Assembly: GCA_030039005.1 (NCBI GenBank) | Contig: JASHQT010000433.1 | Span: forward strand, 1-5,363 | Reading direction: 5' to 3' | Length of the DNA stretch: 5,363 nt | Origin: Bryobacteraceae bacterium | Lineage (GTDB): Bacteria; Acidobacteriota; Terriglobia; Bryobacterales; Bryobacteraceae | In this document: positions 1 through 5,363 of the stretch, one piece after another | Layout of the letters: every line of letters begins with the position of its first letter | Numbering within the stretch: the first letter of the stretch is position 1 | The notes under the pieces: generated by a model | Told to the model about the DNA's origin: nothing | Seen by the model: only the letters and a program-made list of their open reading frames with translations | Database searches by the model: none | Translations under genes and position numbers: made by a program

Positions 1-77
1 TGACCAAGGGCCAGCAGGTCAAAATTCCGTCCGAAACGCGGCTGACCTTCACGCTGCAGCAGCCGATCCAGTTCTGA
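1..77 (+). CDS. 3' end of an unidentified gene (partial)
   Basis: An open frame enters from the left edge (codons begin at base 3) and ends at the TGA at 75-77. The 24 visible residues run TKGQQVKIPSETRLTFTLQQ and then PIQF. A Lys/Gln-rich segment leading into a short beta-strand-like TRLTFTL end is typical of the C-termini of small secreted hypothetical proteins in acidobacteria, but that is only an impression from family style. No domain can be assigned from so short a piece. No terminator hairpin with a T-run is visible between its stop and the next gene. Confidence 0.55.
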   Translation, partial: TKGQQVKIPSETRLTFTLQQPIQF

Positions 78-169
78 CAAACCTAACACTGGTTTACCTT
101 TATAGCAGCACCGAAAAGTGGTCGAAGGGAATCTAAACCAACGTGGATGTTGTGTTAAGGATTCGTAAT

Positions 170-212
170 TGGTACATTAGACACACAGGCCGTAGTAATG
201 CTAGGTGTACCA
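170..212 (+). promoter_or_regulatory. Inverted repeat in the leader of the LolA-like gene
   Basis: TGGTACA (170-176) and TGTACCA (206-212) are perfect 7-base inverted arms; two G-U pairs (177-178 with 204-205) could extend the stem around a loop of about 25 bases. The right arm ends 12 bases before the AGAGGAG ribosome site (225-231) of the TTG start at 236. A weak sigma70-like pair, TTGTGT (150-155) and TACATT (173-178) with 17 bases between, overlaps the left arm. It could be an operator or a 5' UTR structure. Chance cannot be excluded. Confidence 0.25.
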
Positions 213-235
213 CTTTGGGAGTTCAGAGGAGTACT

Positions 236-997
236 TTGAAGCCATTTCTCACGGCGGTTCTCACTGCCGGCATTGTTTCCCTTCCCGCGTTTTCGGAGCC
301 CAAGGCTTCACCGGTCCCGGAAGAGCAGATGGTCAGCCGCTATTTGCAGGCTACCGAGACGCAACAGAGCGCCCTCCGCGGCGGCACCGAGGAAGTGGAT
401 ATCGATGCTGCAGTTCCCAAATACAAGAAGCAAGGTAAGTTGCATGCGTTGCGCAGCATTTCGAAGCTGGGCAAGATCACTTACAAGGCTCTGGGATTCA
501 GCGGCGACAATGTGGTGAAAACCGAGGTGATCGCCAATTATCTGAAAGCCGAGGTGGAAGCCGCCGCCAAAGGTTCGTCCGATGTCGCGCTGACGCCCCA
601 GAACTACAAGTTCAAATATAAGGGTACGGAGCGCTGGAACGGCCGCGACGTCTATATCCTGCACGTGAATCCTCGCGAGAAGAAGACCGGCCTTTTCAAA
701 GGCGAGCTATGGCTGGACGCCGAAACCTATATGCCGGTGCGCGAGTCCGGACGGTTGGTCAAGTCGCCCTCCTTTATGTTGAAGAAAGTGGAGTTCGTGC
801 GCGATTACGAGCTCGAAAACGGCGTTTCCATGCCGCAGCGCACCGAAAGCCGGGTCGAGACGCGTTTCTTCGGCAACGTGGAGTTGAACATCAACTATCT
901 GACGTTCTCTAAGGATGGCGCTCAAGCGGACACGGGCGCCGCGAGCGGCGACAACTCCGAAGCCGTCGCCGACGCCGGTTCGGGCGACCAGCAATAG
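236..997 (+). CDS. Secreted LolA-like / outer-membrane lipoprotein-sorting-like protein
   Basis: Predicted 253-residue exported protein. The chosen start is TTG at 236, preceded by AGAGGAG (225-231) with a 4-base gap; it gives a clean signal peptide (Lys2, hydrophobic FLTAVLTAGIVSLPAFS, then EP). A GTG at 143 in the same frame would add 31 mostly polar, arginine-rich residues ahead of the signal peptide and has only a distant AAGGGA, so it is less likely. The mature part has a charged helical region (about 30-115), then an alternating beta-rich section: YKGTERW near 128-134, DVYILHV near 138-144, GELWLD near 156-161, MPVR near 166-169 and MPQRTES near 199-205. That pattern of beta strands reporting sugar-like or lipid-like carrier sheets is seen in LolA/LppX-like and related DUF proteins. 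The tail (from about 228) is low-complexity Gly/Ala/Asp. A periplasmic lipid or lipoprotein carrier role is an inference. It is 142 bases from hpnJ, so it probably has its own transcript. Alternative: a lineage-specific hypothetical protein. Confidence 0.7.
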   Translation: MKPFLTAVLTAGIVSLPAFSEPKASPVPEEQMVSRYLQATETQQSALRGGTEEVDIDAAVPKYKKQGKLHALRSISKLGKITYKALGFSGDNVVKTEVIANYLKAEVEAAAKGSSDVALTPQNYKFKYKGTERWNGRDVYILHVNPREKKTGLFKGELWLDAETYMPVRESGRLVKSPSFMLKKVEFVRDYELENGVSMPQRTESRVETRFFGNVELNINYLTFSKDGAQADTGAASGDNSEAVADAGSGDQQ

Positions 998-1066
998 TCA
1001 ACGTTCAACCTGATAAACTGGCAGTTGAGAGCCAATAATCACCCAAGGGGTTGTTGTTTCTTGCTG

Positions 1067-1086
1067 TTAGCGGAAAATACCGCTAA
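1067..1086 (+). promoter_or_regulatory. Perfect inverted repeat upstream of hpnJ
   Basis: TTAGCGG (1067-1073), a 6-base AAAATA loop, then CCGCTAA (1080-1086): a perfect 7-bp stem lying 53 bases before the hpnJ start. No T-run follows, so it is not a standard intrinsic terminator for the upstream gene. It may be an operator or an mRNA leader hairpin controlling the hopanoid operon. A second, short palindrome AACTG-G-CAGTT lies at 1016-1026. No convincing -35/-10 pair was found in this gap. Confidence 0.35.
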
Positions 1087-1139
1087 GCTGTACGAAGACC
1101 GCACTCGGAATCTAGGGGGGAGACAGACGGAAGGGGCTC

Positions 1140-2591
1140 ATGAGAACGCTATTTTTAAATCCACCCTCGTTTGAGGGCTTCGATGCTGGGGCCGGTTCGC
1201 GCTGGCCGGCATCGCGCGAGATCGAGTCCTACTGGTATCCGGTCTGGCTGGCTTATCCCGCCGGGATGATCGAGGACAGCAAGCTCGTCGACGCCCCACC
1301 CCACAAAGTCAGCATCGAGCAGACAGCGGCGATGTCAAAGGATTTCGAACTGCTGGTGCTGTTCACCTCCAGCCCGGGCTTTGATGTTGACGTCCGCATC
1401 GCCGAGATGATGAAGGACTCGAACCCGAAGTTGAAGGTGGCGTTCGTCGGGCCGCCGGTAACCATCGAGCCAGAGAAGTCCTTGCGCGCCTCCAAGGCCA
1501 TCGATTTCGTGGTGCGCCGCGAGTTCGATTTCCAGATCGCGCAGTACGCCAAGGGCGCCCCGCTCGACGAACTTCCCGGCGTCAGTTACTGGAAAAACGG
1601 CGAGATGGTGCACAATCCCGAGGGTGGCGTGATCGAGAATCTGGACGAGCTGCCCTGGGTCACCAAGGTCTATAAGCGCGACCTGGATTTCCGCCGCTAC
1701 AATGTCCCGTTCCTGCTGAATCCCTACATCGCCTTCTACACCACTCGCGGCTGCCCGGCCATGTGCACATTTTGTTTGTGGCCGCAGACGCACTCGGGTC
1801 ACCGCTGGCGGTTGCGGTCTTCCGACGACGTAGCCGCCGAGTGCAAGTTCACGCTCGAAAGCTTTCCAGGACTCAAAGAAATCTTCTTCGACGACGACAC
1901 GTTCAATTACCGCAAAGCGCGTGCTATCGAGCTGTCGAAGAAACTGGGGCCGCTCAACTTCACCTGGAGCTGCACCTCGCGCGTCACCACCGATTATGAG
2001 ACGCTCAAAGCCATGAAAGACGCCGGCTGCCGCCTGCTCATCGTGGGCTACGAGTCGGGCGACGAGCAGATCCTGCGCAACATCAAGAAAGGCGCCACCA
2101 TCGATATGGCGCAGCGCTTCACCGAGAACTGCCACAAGCTGGGATTGACCATTCACGGCGATTTCATCGTGGGACTGCCGGGCGAAACGCGCGAGACTTT
2201 GCGCAAGACTATCGAGTTCGCCAAGAAGCTGGACGTGGAAACCATCCAGGTTTCTCTCGGCCACGCGTTCCCGGGCACCGAATTTTACGAGCACGCGAAG
2301 AACAACGGGCTAGTGACCATCGAAGGCATGACCGATTCCACCGGCCATCAGCTTCCCAACGCCGTATATCCCGGCTTCGACCGCGCCGAGTTGATCGAGT
2401 GGGTGGACCGCTTCTACTCGGAATATTATTTCCGGCCGAAAGCAGTCTGGCGCGTGGTGTCGAACGCGATTCGCAACAACGACGTGCCGCGCTTGTACAA
2501 AGAAGCCCGCGAGTATCTATTCGTCAGCAAATCGCGCAAAAAGTACATCAAAGAACAGAAGCAAGCGGCCCTCCAAGGCAGCGCGTCCTGA
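1140..2591 (+). CDS. hpnJ: Hopanoid biosynthesis radical SAM protein HpnJ
   Basis: 483-residue radical SAM enzyme. In characterised bacteria HpnJ acts after HpnI and HpnK, contracting the glucosamine ring on bacteriohopanetetrol to a cyclitol ether; the reaction here is inferred from family. Recognition rests on the distinctive N-terminus (TLFLNPPSFEGFDAGAGSRW, followed by YWYPVWLAYPAGMI), which is characteristic of HpnJ. Residues about 1-150 form the cobalamin-binding-like Rossmann region (LLVLFTSSPGFD, VAFVGPP), but no DxHxxG cobalamin-ligand motif is seen. The radical SAM core has the CxxxCxxC iron-sulfur motif at Cys205, Cys209 and Cys212 (RGCPAMCTFC), then FFDDDTFN (249-256), VGYESGDEQIL (302-312) and HGDFIVGLPGET (339-350). 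Length agrees with the family (about 470). The start ATG is preceded by GGAAGG (1129-1134) 5 bases upstream. It is the first gene of the operon; the next ORF starts 1 base after its stop. Confidence 0.93.
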   Translation: MRTLFLNPPSFEGFDAGAGSRWPASREIESYWYPVWLAYPAGMIEDSKLVDAPPHKVSIEQTAAMSKDFELLVLFTSSPGFDVDVRIAEMMKDSNPKLKVAFVGPPVTIEPEKSLRASKAIDFVVRREFDFQIAQYAKGAPLDELPGVSYWKNGEMVHNPEGGVIENLDELPWVTKVYKRDLDFRRYNVPFLLNPYIAFYTTRGCPAMCTFCLWPQTHSGHRWRLRSSDDVAAECKFTLESFPGLKEIFFDDDTFNYRKARAIELSKKLGPLNFTWSCTSRVTTDYETLKAMKDAGCRLLIVGYESGDEQILRNIKKGATIDMAQRFTENCHKLGLTIHGDFIVGLPGETRETLRKTIEFAKKLDVETIQVSLGHAFPGTEFYEHAKNNGLVTIEGMTDSTGHQLPNAVYPGFDRAELIEWVDRFYSEYYFRPKAVWRVVSNAIRNNDVPRLYKEAREYLFVSKSRKKYIKEQKQAALQGSAS

Positions 2592-2592
2592 C

Positions 2593-3066
2593 ATGGCGAG
2601 CGGCGAAGCCGTAACGCAAGAGCTAATCGCTACGAGCCAATCGGCCAAAGGCCGTGTCGATCTCAAGACGAAGCTTCTAACGGTTTTCGTGGTCGCGACC
2701 AATGTGCTGGGCAACTTCGCCATGTCCTGGGGCATGAAGCACCAGTCGGCCGAACTGGGTCTGGCGCCATGGACGTACATCCGGCTGATCTTCACGCCCT
2801 GGGTTCTGCTCGGAACATCGCTGCTGATTCTGTGGCTGCTGTCGCGCATGACGCTGCTCGGCTGGGCGGACCTGAGTTACGTGCTTCCGGTGACCTCGAT
2901 TGGCTACGTGCTGAGCGCGGTGCTGGGCAAGGTCTTCTTCGGCGAGCAGGTGACCTGGCAGCGCTGGCTGGGCGTTGTCTTCATCGTCATCGGGATTGTG
3001 TGCGTAGGGCTGACGACGGCCAACACCACTACGGGTAAGAGCAGCAAGCGGGAGGCCCTCGAATGA
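2593..3066 (+). CDS. Small EamA/SMR-like membrane protein, first of a pair
   Basis: 157 residues. A polar N-terminal extension (about 1-26) precedes four predicted helices, near 27-47, 68-86, 88-114 and 122-142, then a short basic tail. The size and four-helix layout fit the small multidrug resistance/EamA (drug-metabolite transporter) superfamily. Aligned on the Met-Lys pair at the end of helix 1 (Met48-Lys49), the place of EmrE's essential Glu14 is occupied by Asn41, so this subunit lacks the canonical proton-coupling carboxylate. The second half starts ADLSYVLPVT (92-101) and aligns without gaps with the next protein. It begins 1 base after hpnJ stops and has no good ribosome site (AAGG is about 14 bases away), suggesting translational coupling. 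A role moving a glycosylated hopanoid or lipid-linked sugar is inference from context; the substrate is unknown. Confidence 0.8.
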   Translation: MASGEAVTQELIATSQSAKGRVDLKTKLLTVFVVATNVLGNFAMSWGMKHQSAELGLAPWTYIRLIFTPWVLLGTSLLILWLLSRMTLLGWADLSYVLPVTSIGYVLSAVLGKVFFGEQVTWQRWLGVVFIVIGIVCVGLTTANTTTGKSSKREALE

Positions 3067-3428
3067 AGTGGCTGATGGTGGGGATCATTGTCGGCTCCAC
3101 GGTCCTGGCCGACTTGCTGCAAAGTTTCGAGATGAAGCGGAACGGCGTGAAGGTGGAAGATTTGCGCCTCGGCCGTCTGGGCGCGGTGCTGCGGCGGCTC
3201 GCACGGCGCGGTCCGCTGGTGCTGGCGGTGGTCTTCATGGCGATCTCCTTTTTCGCGTTCATGAAGCTGCTTTCGGTGGCGGACCTGAGTTTCGGCGTCC
3301 CGGCCACGGCTGCGAGCGTCGCGCTCGAAACCGTTCTGGCGCGGCTGGTGCTGCGGGAAAAGGTGACGGCGCTGCGCTGGGCCGGCGCGCTCTCGGTGGC
3401 TTGCGGCGTCGCGCTGCTCGCGATGTGA
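3063..3428 (+). CDS. Small EamA/SMR-like membrane protein, second of a pair
   Basis: 121 residues, typical SMR size, with four predicted helices (about 2-20, 50-69, 73-95, 103-121) and a basic loop (about 38-50, rich in Arg). Helix 1 carries Asp17, seven residues before Met24-Lys25, matching the spacing of EmrE Glu14 to Met21-Lys22; this carboxylate is missing in the partner protein. Its last 49 residues (ADLSFGVPAT onward) align ungapped with residues 92-140 of the partner with 16 identities counted by eye, so the two are diverged paralogues. The start ATG overlaps the partner's stop (ATGA, 3063-3066) and has GGGAGG (3050-3055) 7 bases upstream. ArnE/ArnF, which flip undecaprenyl phosphate-aminoarabinose, are a precedent for a two-gene SMR-type flippase; similarity of function here is a hypothesis. 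Confidence 0.82.
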   Translation: MKWLMVGIIVGSTVLADLLQSFEMKRNGVKVEDLRLGRLGAVLRRLARRGPLVLAVVFMAISFFAFMKLLSVADLSFGVPATAASVALETVLARLVLREKVTALRWAGALSVACGVALLAM

Positions 3429-4555
3429 CAACGCTCAGCGTTGTTTTGATCGTGCTCGCGGCCGTGGCAGGCTTGTATCAGCTGACGGCCCTCTTTGCGA
3501 TTCTGCACCGCAATCCCCGATCCCCAGTCCCGAGTCCCGTTCCCCGCCCGGTTTCCATCCTCAAACCCCTCCACGGACGCGACGCGGGTTTCTACGAGGC
3601 GATTCGCACGCACGCCGAGCAGAAATATCCCGAGTTCGAAATTCTATTCGGGATCCGGCGCCAGGACGATCCGGCGCGCGCTGAAGTGGAGCGCCTGGCG
3701 CGCGAGTTTCCTTCCGTGCCGATTCGTTTGGTGCTCTGCACCACCGTGGCCCCCAACCGCAAAGTCGGATCGCTCATCGATCTGGCCCGCGAAGCGCGCC
3801 ATCCCATCCTCATCGTCAATGACAGCGACATCAGCGTGCCCGCGGGATACATCCGCGACGTCGCTGCCCCGCTCTCTGATCCTGGCGTCGGGCTGGTCAC
3901 GTGCCTGTACCGCGCCGAAGCACGCGACTGGCCCAGCCGCTTCGAGGCCCTCGCCATCGCCACCGATTTTGCACCCAGCACTCTGGTGGCGCGGTTATTT
4001 GGCGTTTCCGAATTCGCCTTCGGGTCCACGCTGTGTTTTCGCAGAACCGATCTCGATCGCATCGGCGGATTCGCCGCGATTGCCGATTATCTCGCCGACG
4101 ATTACGAGCTCGGCCACAAATTACATGCTCTGAAGCTGCACAATATCATTTCGAGTGTGATCGTCAGCACGCGAATTTCTTCCGGATCGTGGCGCGGCGC
4201 CTGGCATCACCAAGTACGCTGGGCCACAACGATTCGCCTCGCCGGCGGTGCGGGCTATTGGGGATTGCCTTTCACATACGCGACTTTGTGGGTATTCATC
4301 GCGGCGCTGTTCGGTCTGTGGTGGATCGCGCTGCCGCTGCTGGTCCTGCGTTTGACCATGGCTATCGCGAGCGGAGCGGTGTTGCTCAAAAGCTCCGATG
4401 TTTGGAAATACTGCTACGCGATCCCGCTTCGCGACCTATGGGGCGTGGCGGTGTGGGCCGCGGGCTCGCGCGGCCGCAGTGTCATTTGGCGCGATTTGCG
4501 GCTGCAACTCGACAGTGGAGGAAAAATCGCCGCAATTTCACCGGCGGACCCCTGA
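3425..4555 (+). CDS. hpnI: Hopanoid biosynthesis glycosyltransferase HpnI
   Basis: 376-residue membrane glycosyltransferase of the GT2/GT21 ceramide-glucosyltransferase type. In known systems HpnI transfers N-acetylglucosamine to bacteriohopanetetrol at the inner membrane. The open frame extends further 5', but the start is taken as GTG at 3425: it yields MTTLSVVLIVLAAVAGLYQL, a good N-terminal helix (about 4-27), and overlaps the preceding stop by 4 bases (GTGA), implying coupled translation; no strong ribosome site is seen. Motifs: PVSILKPLHGRD (42-53), VNDSDISV (131-138, with Asp133 and Asp135 as the metal/nucleotide site), DYLADDYELG (221-230), and HHQVRW (261-266), where the usual (Q/R)xxRW reads HxxRW. 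Two or three C-terminal helices follow (about 286-325 and 333-347). Length agrees with HpnI (about 380). A Pro/Val/Arg-rich linker (30-41) is encoded by five degenerate 7-base repeats. No hpnK follows. Confidence 0.9.
   Translation: MTTLSVVLIVLAAVAGLYQLTALFAILHRNPRSPVPSPVPRPVSILKPLHGRDAGFYEAIRTHAEQKYPEFEILFGIRRQDDPARAEVERLAREFPSVPIRLVLCTTVAPNRKVGSLIDLAREARHPILIVNDSDISVPAGYIRDVAAPLSDPGVGLVTCLYRAEARDWPSRFEALAIATDFAPSTLVARLFGVSEFAFGSTLCFRRTDLDRIGGFAAIADYLADDYELGHKLHALKLHNIISSVIVSTRISSGSWRGAWHHQVRWATTIRLAGGAGYWGLPFTYATLWVFIAALFGLWWIALPLLVLRLTMAIASGAVLLKSSDVWKYCYAIPLRDLWGVAVWAAGSRGRSVIWRDLRLQLDSGGKIAAISPADP
3513..3547 (+). repeat. Degenerate heptanucleotide tandem repeat inside hpnI
   Basis: Five consecutive 7-base units: ATCCCCG, ATCCCCA, GTCCCGA, GTCCCGT, TCCCCGC. 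They encode the Pro-rich linker between the N-terminal helix and the glycosyltransferase domain (residues about 30-41). Because 7 is not a multiple of 3, gain or loss of one unit would shift the hpnI frame; three units would keep it. The units are degenerate, so slippage may be slow or the array may be old. Confidence 0.7.
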
Positions 4556-4571
4556 GCTTCAGCGGCCGGGT

Positions 4572-4961
4572 TCAGGCTGTCTTGGGGCCGCGCCTGCGTG
4601 CTCCAAGCAGACACAGCAACCCAAGCGCCGCGATCAGGAGCATTGAAGGTTCCGGCGCCGTTGCCGCGATACCGTTTACGTTTACGTCGTCAAGGATCGT
4701 TCCGTTCCCGTTGCTGCTGGTGTACTGCCCGGTGAACGAAAGGACCGTGCTGGTGGAGGTGGCGACGGCGTATTCCGTAAATCCCTCGTAGTCGCCCGCA
4801 CTCGTCGTACGTGCCGTCGGAGCAGTTCCGCTGAGGATGGTGTGGCGCCGAAGTCCAGATACGCCATCTGGTTTCCGGAGTGCGCAACCTCGCCGTCAGC
4901 GTCATTGCAAATTTGAATGGTGCTTTGTGTCACAGTCCAAAAGCCATCGCCACCTTCGTCG
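4572..4961 (-). pseudogene. Broken PEP-CTERM (exosortase-sorted) protein gene
   Basis: Minus-strand remnant in two frames. The downstream part, ending at the stop at 4572-4574, encodes a classic PEP-CTERM sorting tail: Pro-Glu-Pro (codons at 4647-4655), the hydrophobic stretch SMLLIAALGLLCLLGA, then an Arg cluster and KTA. Before it comes a beta-rich ending FTEYAVATSTSTVLSFTG and TILDDVNVNG, as in secreted jelly-roll PEP-CTERM proteins. Further upstream, in another frame, are residues FWTVTQSTIQIC and AHSGNQMAYLDFGA, resembling the N-terminal half of the same protein type. The frames join near 4839-4846, needing a one-base loss (or two-base gain). By comparison with family layout, the strand between FGA and TILSG (typically SQT...FSFWL) looks missing, so an internal deletion is likely. 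The start and signal peptide are also not found. Likely a decayed gene rather than a sequencing error, though the latter is possible. It is convergent with hpnI. Confidence 0.7.
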
Positions 4962-5173
4962 GCTCGTCCAGTGAGTGCTGGCGACTGACGGCTATCGCAC
5001 CCGGCGAGTTGGGGAAACAGATTGGGGTGCGTGGGCGCTAGTCCCAGTGCTAAGATGGATAAGCAATGGACGCTATCGGGAGCAAGCCGCCAAGGGGTGT
5101 AGAGCACGCTTTCAACACATCTCTCCCATCGGTGCGTCTTCGTCGTCCGTAGGCACTTCATTCTATAAAGCGC

Positions 5174-5250
5174 GCGCCCGTAGCTCAGTTGGATAGAGCG
5201 TCTGGCTACGAACCAGAAGGTCGGGTGTTCGAATCACTCCGGGCGCACCA
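5174..5250 (+). tRNA. tRNA-Arg (anticodon ACG)
   Basis: A full cloverleaf can be folded by hand. The acceptor stem GCGCCCG (5174-5180) pairs with CGGGCGC (5240-5246); the D stem is GCTC/GAGC; the anticodon stem TCTGG/CCAGA encloses loop CTACGAA with anticodon ACG (5208-5210); a 5-base variable loop AGGTC follows; the T stem GGGTG/CACTC (one G-U pair) encloses TTCGAAT. The discriminator is A5247 and CCA is encoded (5248-5250). ACG reads CGU directly and, after A-to-I editing at position 34 by TadA, also CGC and CGA. No T-rich terminator follows; an IS-like end begins about 28 bases downstream. Confidence 0.96.
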
Positions 5251-5278
5251 CTCAAACTCTCCCAAATCAGACTGCTAG

Positions 5279-5363
5279 TGTCAACTCCAGTCGAAAATTC
5301 CGCATCGTTCCGGTTGAAAATTCCGCCACCCAGAATGGTCCAGGGGTAGAGTAGGAGAACAGT
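5279..5363 (+). mobile_element. Left end of an IS21-family-like insertion sequence (partial)
   Basis: From about 5279 the sequence starts TGTCAACTCC and carries two spaced copies of a 20-base unit: 5284-5303 and 5307-5326 (period 23 bases, 16 of 20 positions identical, sharing GAAAATTCCGC). Multiple terminal repeats just inside a TG start are a hallmark of IS21-family elements. The window ends with GTAGGAGAACAGT (5351-5363), a good AGGAG ribosome site; the istA transposase start would lie just beyond the edge. The exact outer end is uncertain (a TG also occurs at 5273), and neither the right end nor the target duplication is visible. Confidence 0.7.
5284..5326 (+). repeat. Two direct terminal repeats of the IS21-like end
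   Basis: Unit 1 (5284-5303) reads ACTCCAGTCGAAAATTCCGC and unit 2 (5307-5326) reads GTTCCGGTTGAAAATTCCGC. They differ at four positions, all transitions, and share an unbroken 11-base core GAAAATTCCGC. In IS21-type elements such repeats are the likely transposase (IstA) binding sites. Confidence 0.75.

Noticed and set aside
1335..2294. Long minus-strand open frame of 319 codons opposite hpnJ
   Set aside because: It is the antisense shadow of hpnJ in a GC-rich gene; its translation has no recognisable domain and hpnJ is unmistakable.
3068..3424. N-terminal extension of the hpnI frame
   Set aside because: It lies inside the second SMR-like gene, translates to Gly/Arg/Ala-rich low-complexity sequence, and the GTG at 3425 gives the expected helix and family length.
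4562..4591. GCGGCC / GGCCGC arms after hpnI as a terminator
   Set aside because: Only 6 bp with an 18-base loop and no T-run; the right arm is within the PEP-CTERM coding remnant.
3901..4791. Plus-strand frame of 296 codons overlapping hpnI and the PEP-CTERM remnant
   Set aside because: Arg/His-rich out-of-frame translation of hpnI running into the antisense of the PEP-CTERM tail; no domain.
4682..5161. Minus-strand 159-codon frame as an intact gene
   Set aside because: Only the middle part (about 4841-4961) resembles protein; its start region has no signal peptide and its end is out of frame relative to the PEP-CTERM tail.
5164..5169. TATAAA as a -10 box for the tRNA-Arg
   Set aside because: It ends only 4 bases before the mature 5' end, so transcription would start inside the tRNA, and no suitable -35 was seen.
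4975..5196. Plus-strand frame of 73 codons ending inside the tRNA
   Set aside because: It overlaps the tRNA gene, lacks a ribosome site and resembles no protein.

Overview
The window looks like chromosomal DNA from a moderately GC-rich Gram-negative bacterium, most plausibly an acidobacterium. This is an inference from three things: hopanoid side-chain genes (hpnJ, hpnI) flanking two tiny EamA/SMR-type membrane proteins, a PEP-CTERM/exosortase-type protein remnant, and general sequence style. No rRNA or other taxonomic marker is present.

Layout. Bases 1-77 are the 3' end of an unidentified plus-strand gene. Bases 236-997 encode a secreted, LolA-like (outer-membrane-lipoprotein-sorting-like) protein, best read from a TTG start preceded by AGAGGAG. 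A 142-base gap holding a perfect 7-bp inverted repeat precedes a tight four-gene plus-strand operon (1140-4555): hpnJ (radical SAM), two small four-helix EamA/SMR-like proteins, and hpnI (family-2/21-type glycosyltransferase). Its junctions are a 1-base gap and two 4-base overlaps (ATGA and GTGA), so translation is probably coupled. Downstream, on the minus strand, lies a broken PEP-CTERM gene (4572 to about 4961), then about 210 bases with nothing recognisable, an intact tRNA-Arg(ACG) with encoded CCA (5174-5250), and what looks like the left end of an IS21-family element (from about 5279), whose transposase gene would start just past the window.

How the genes work together. In the characterised hopanoid pathway HpnI adds N-acetylglucosamine to bacteriohopanetetrol (BHT), HpnK deacetylates it, and HpnJ contracts the sugar ring to give the BHT cyclitol ether. 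Here hpnJ and hpnI bracket a pair of divergent small-multidrug-resistance-like proteins. By analogy with ArnE/ArnF they could be a heteromeric flippase for a glycosylated hopanoid; this is the most interesting unproven hypothesis in the window. hpnK is not visible, and the DNA just after hpnI is a zone of decay and mobile-element insertion.
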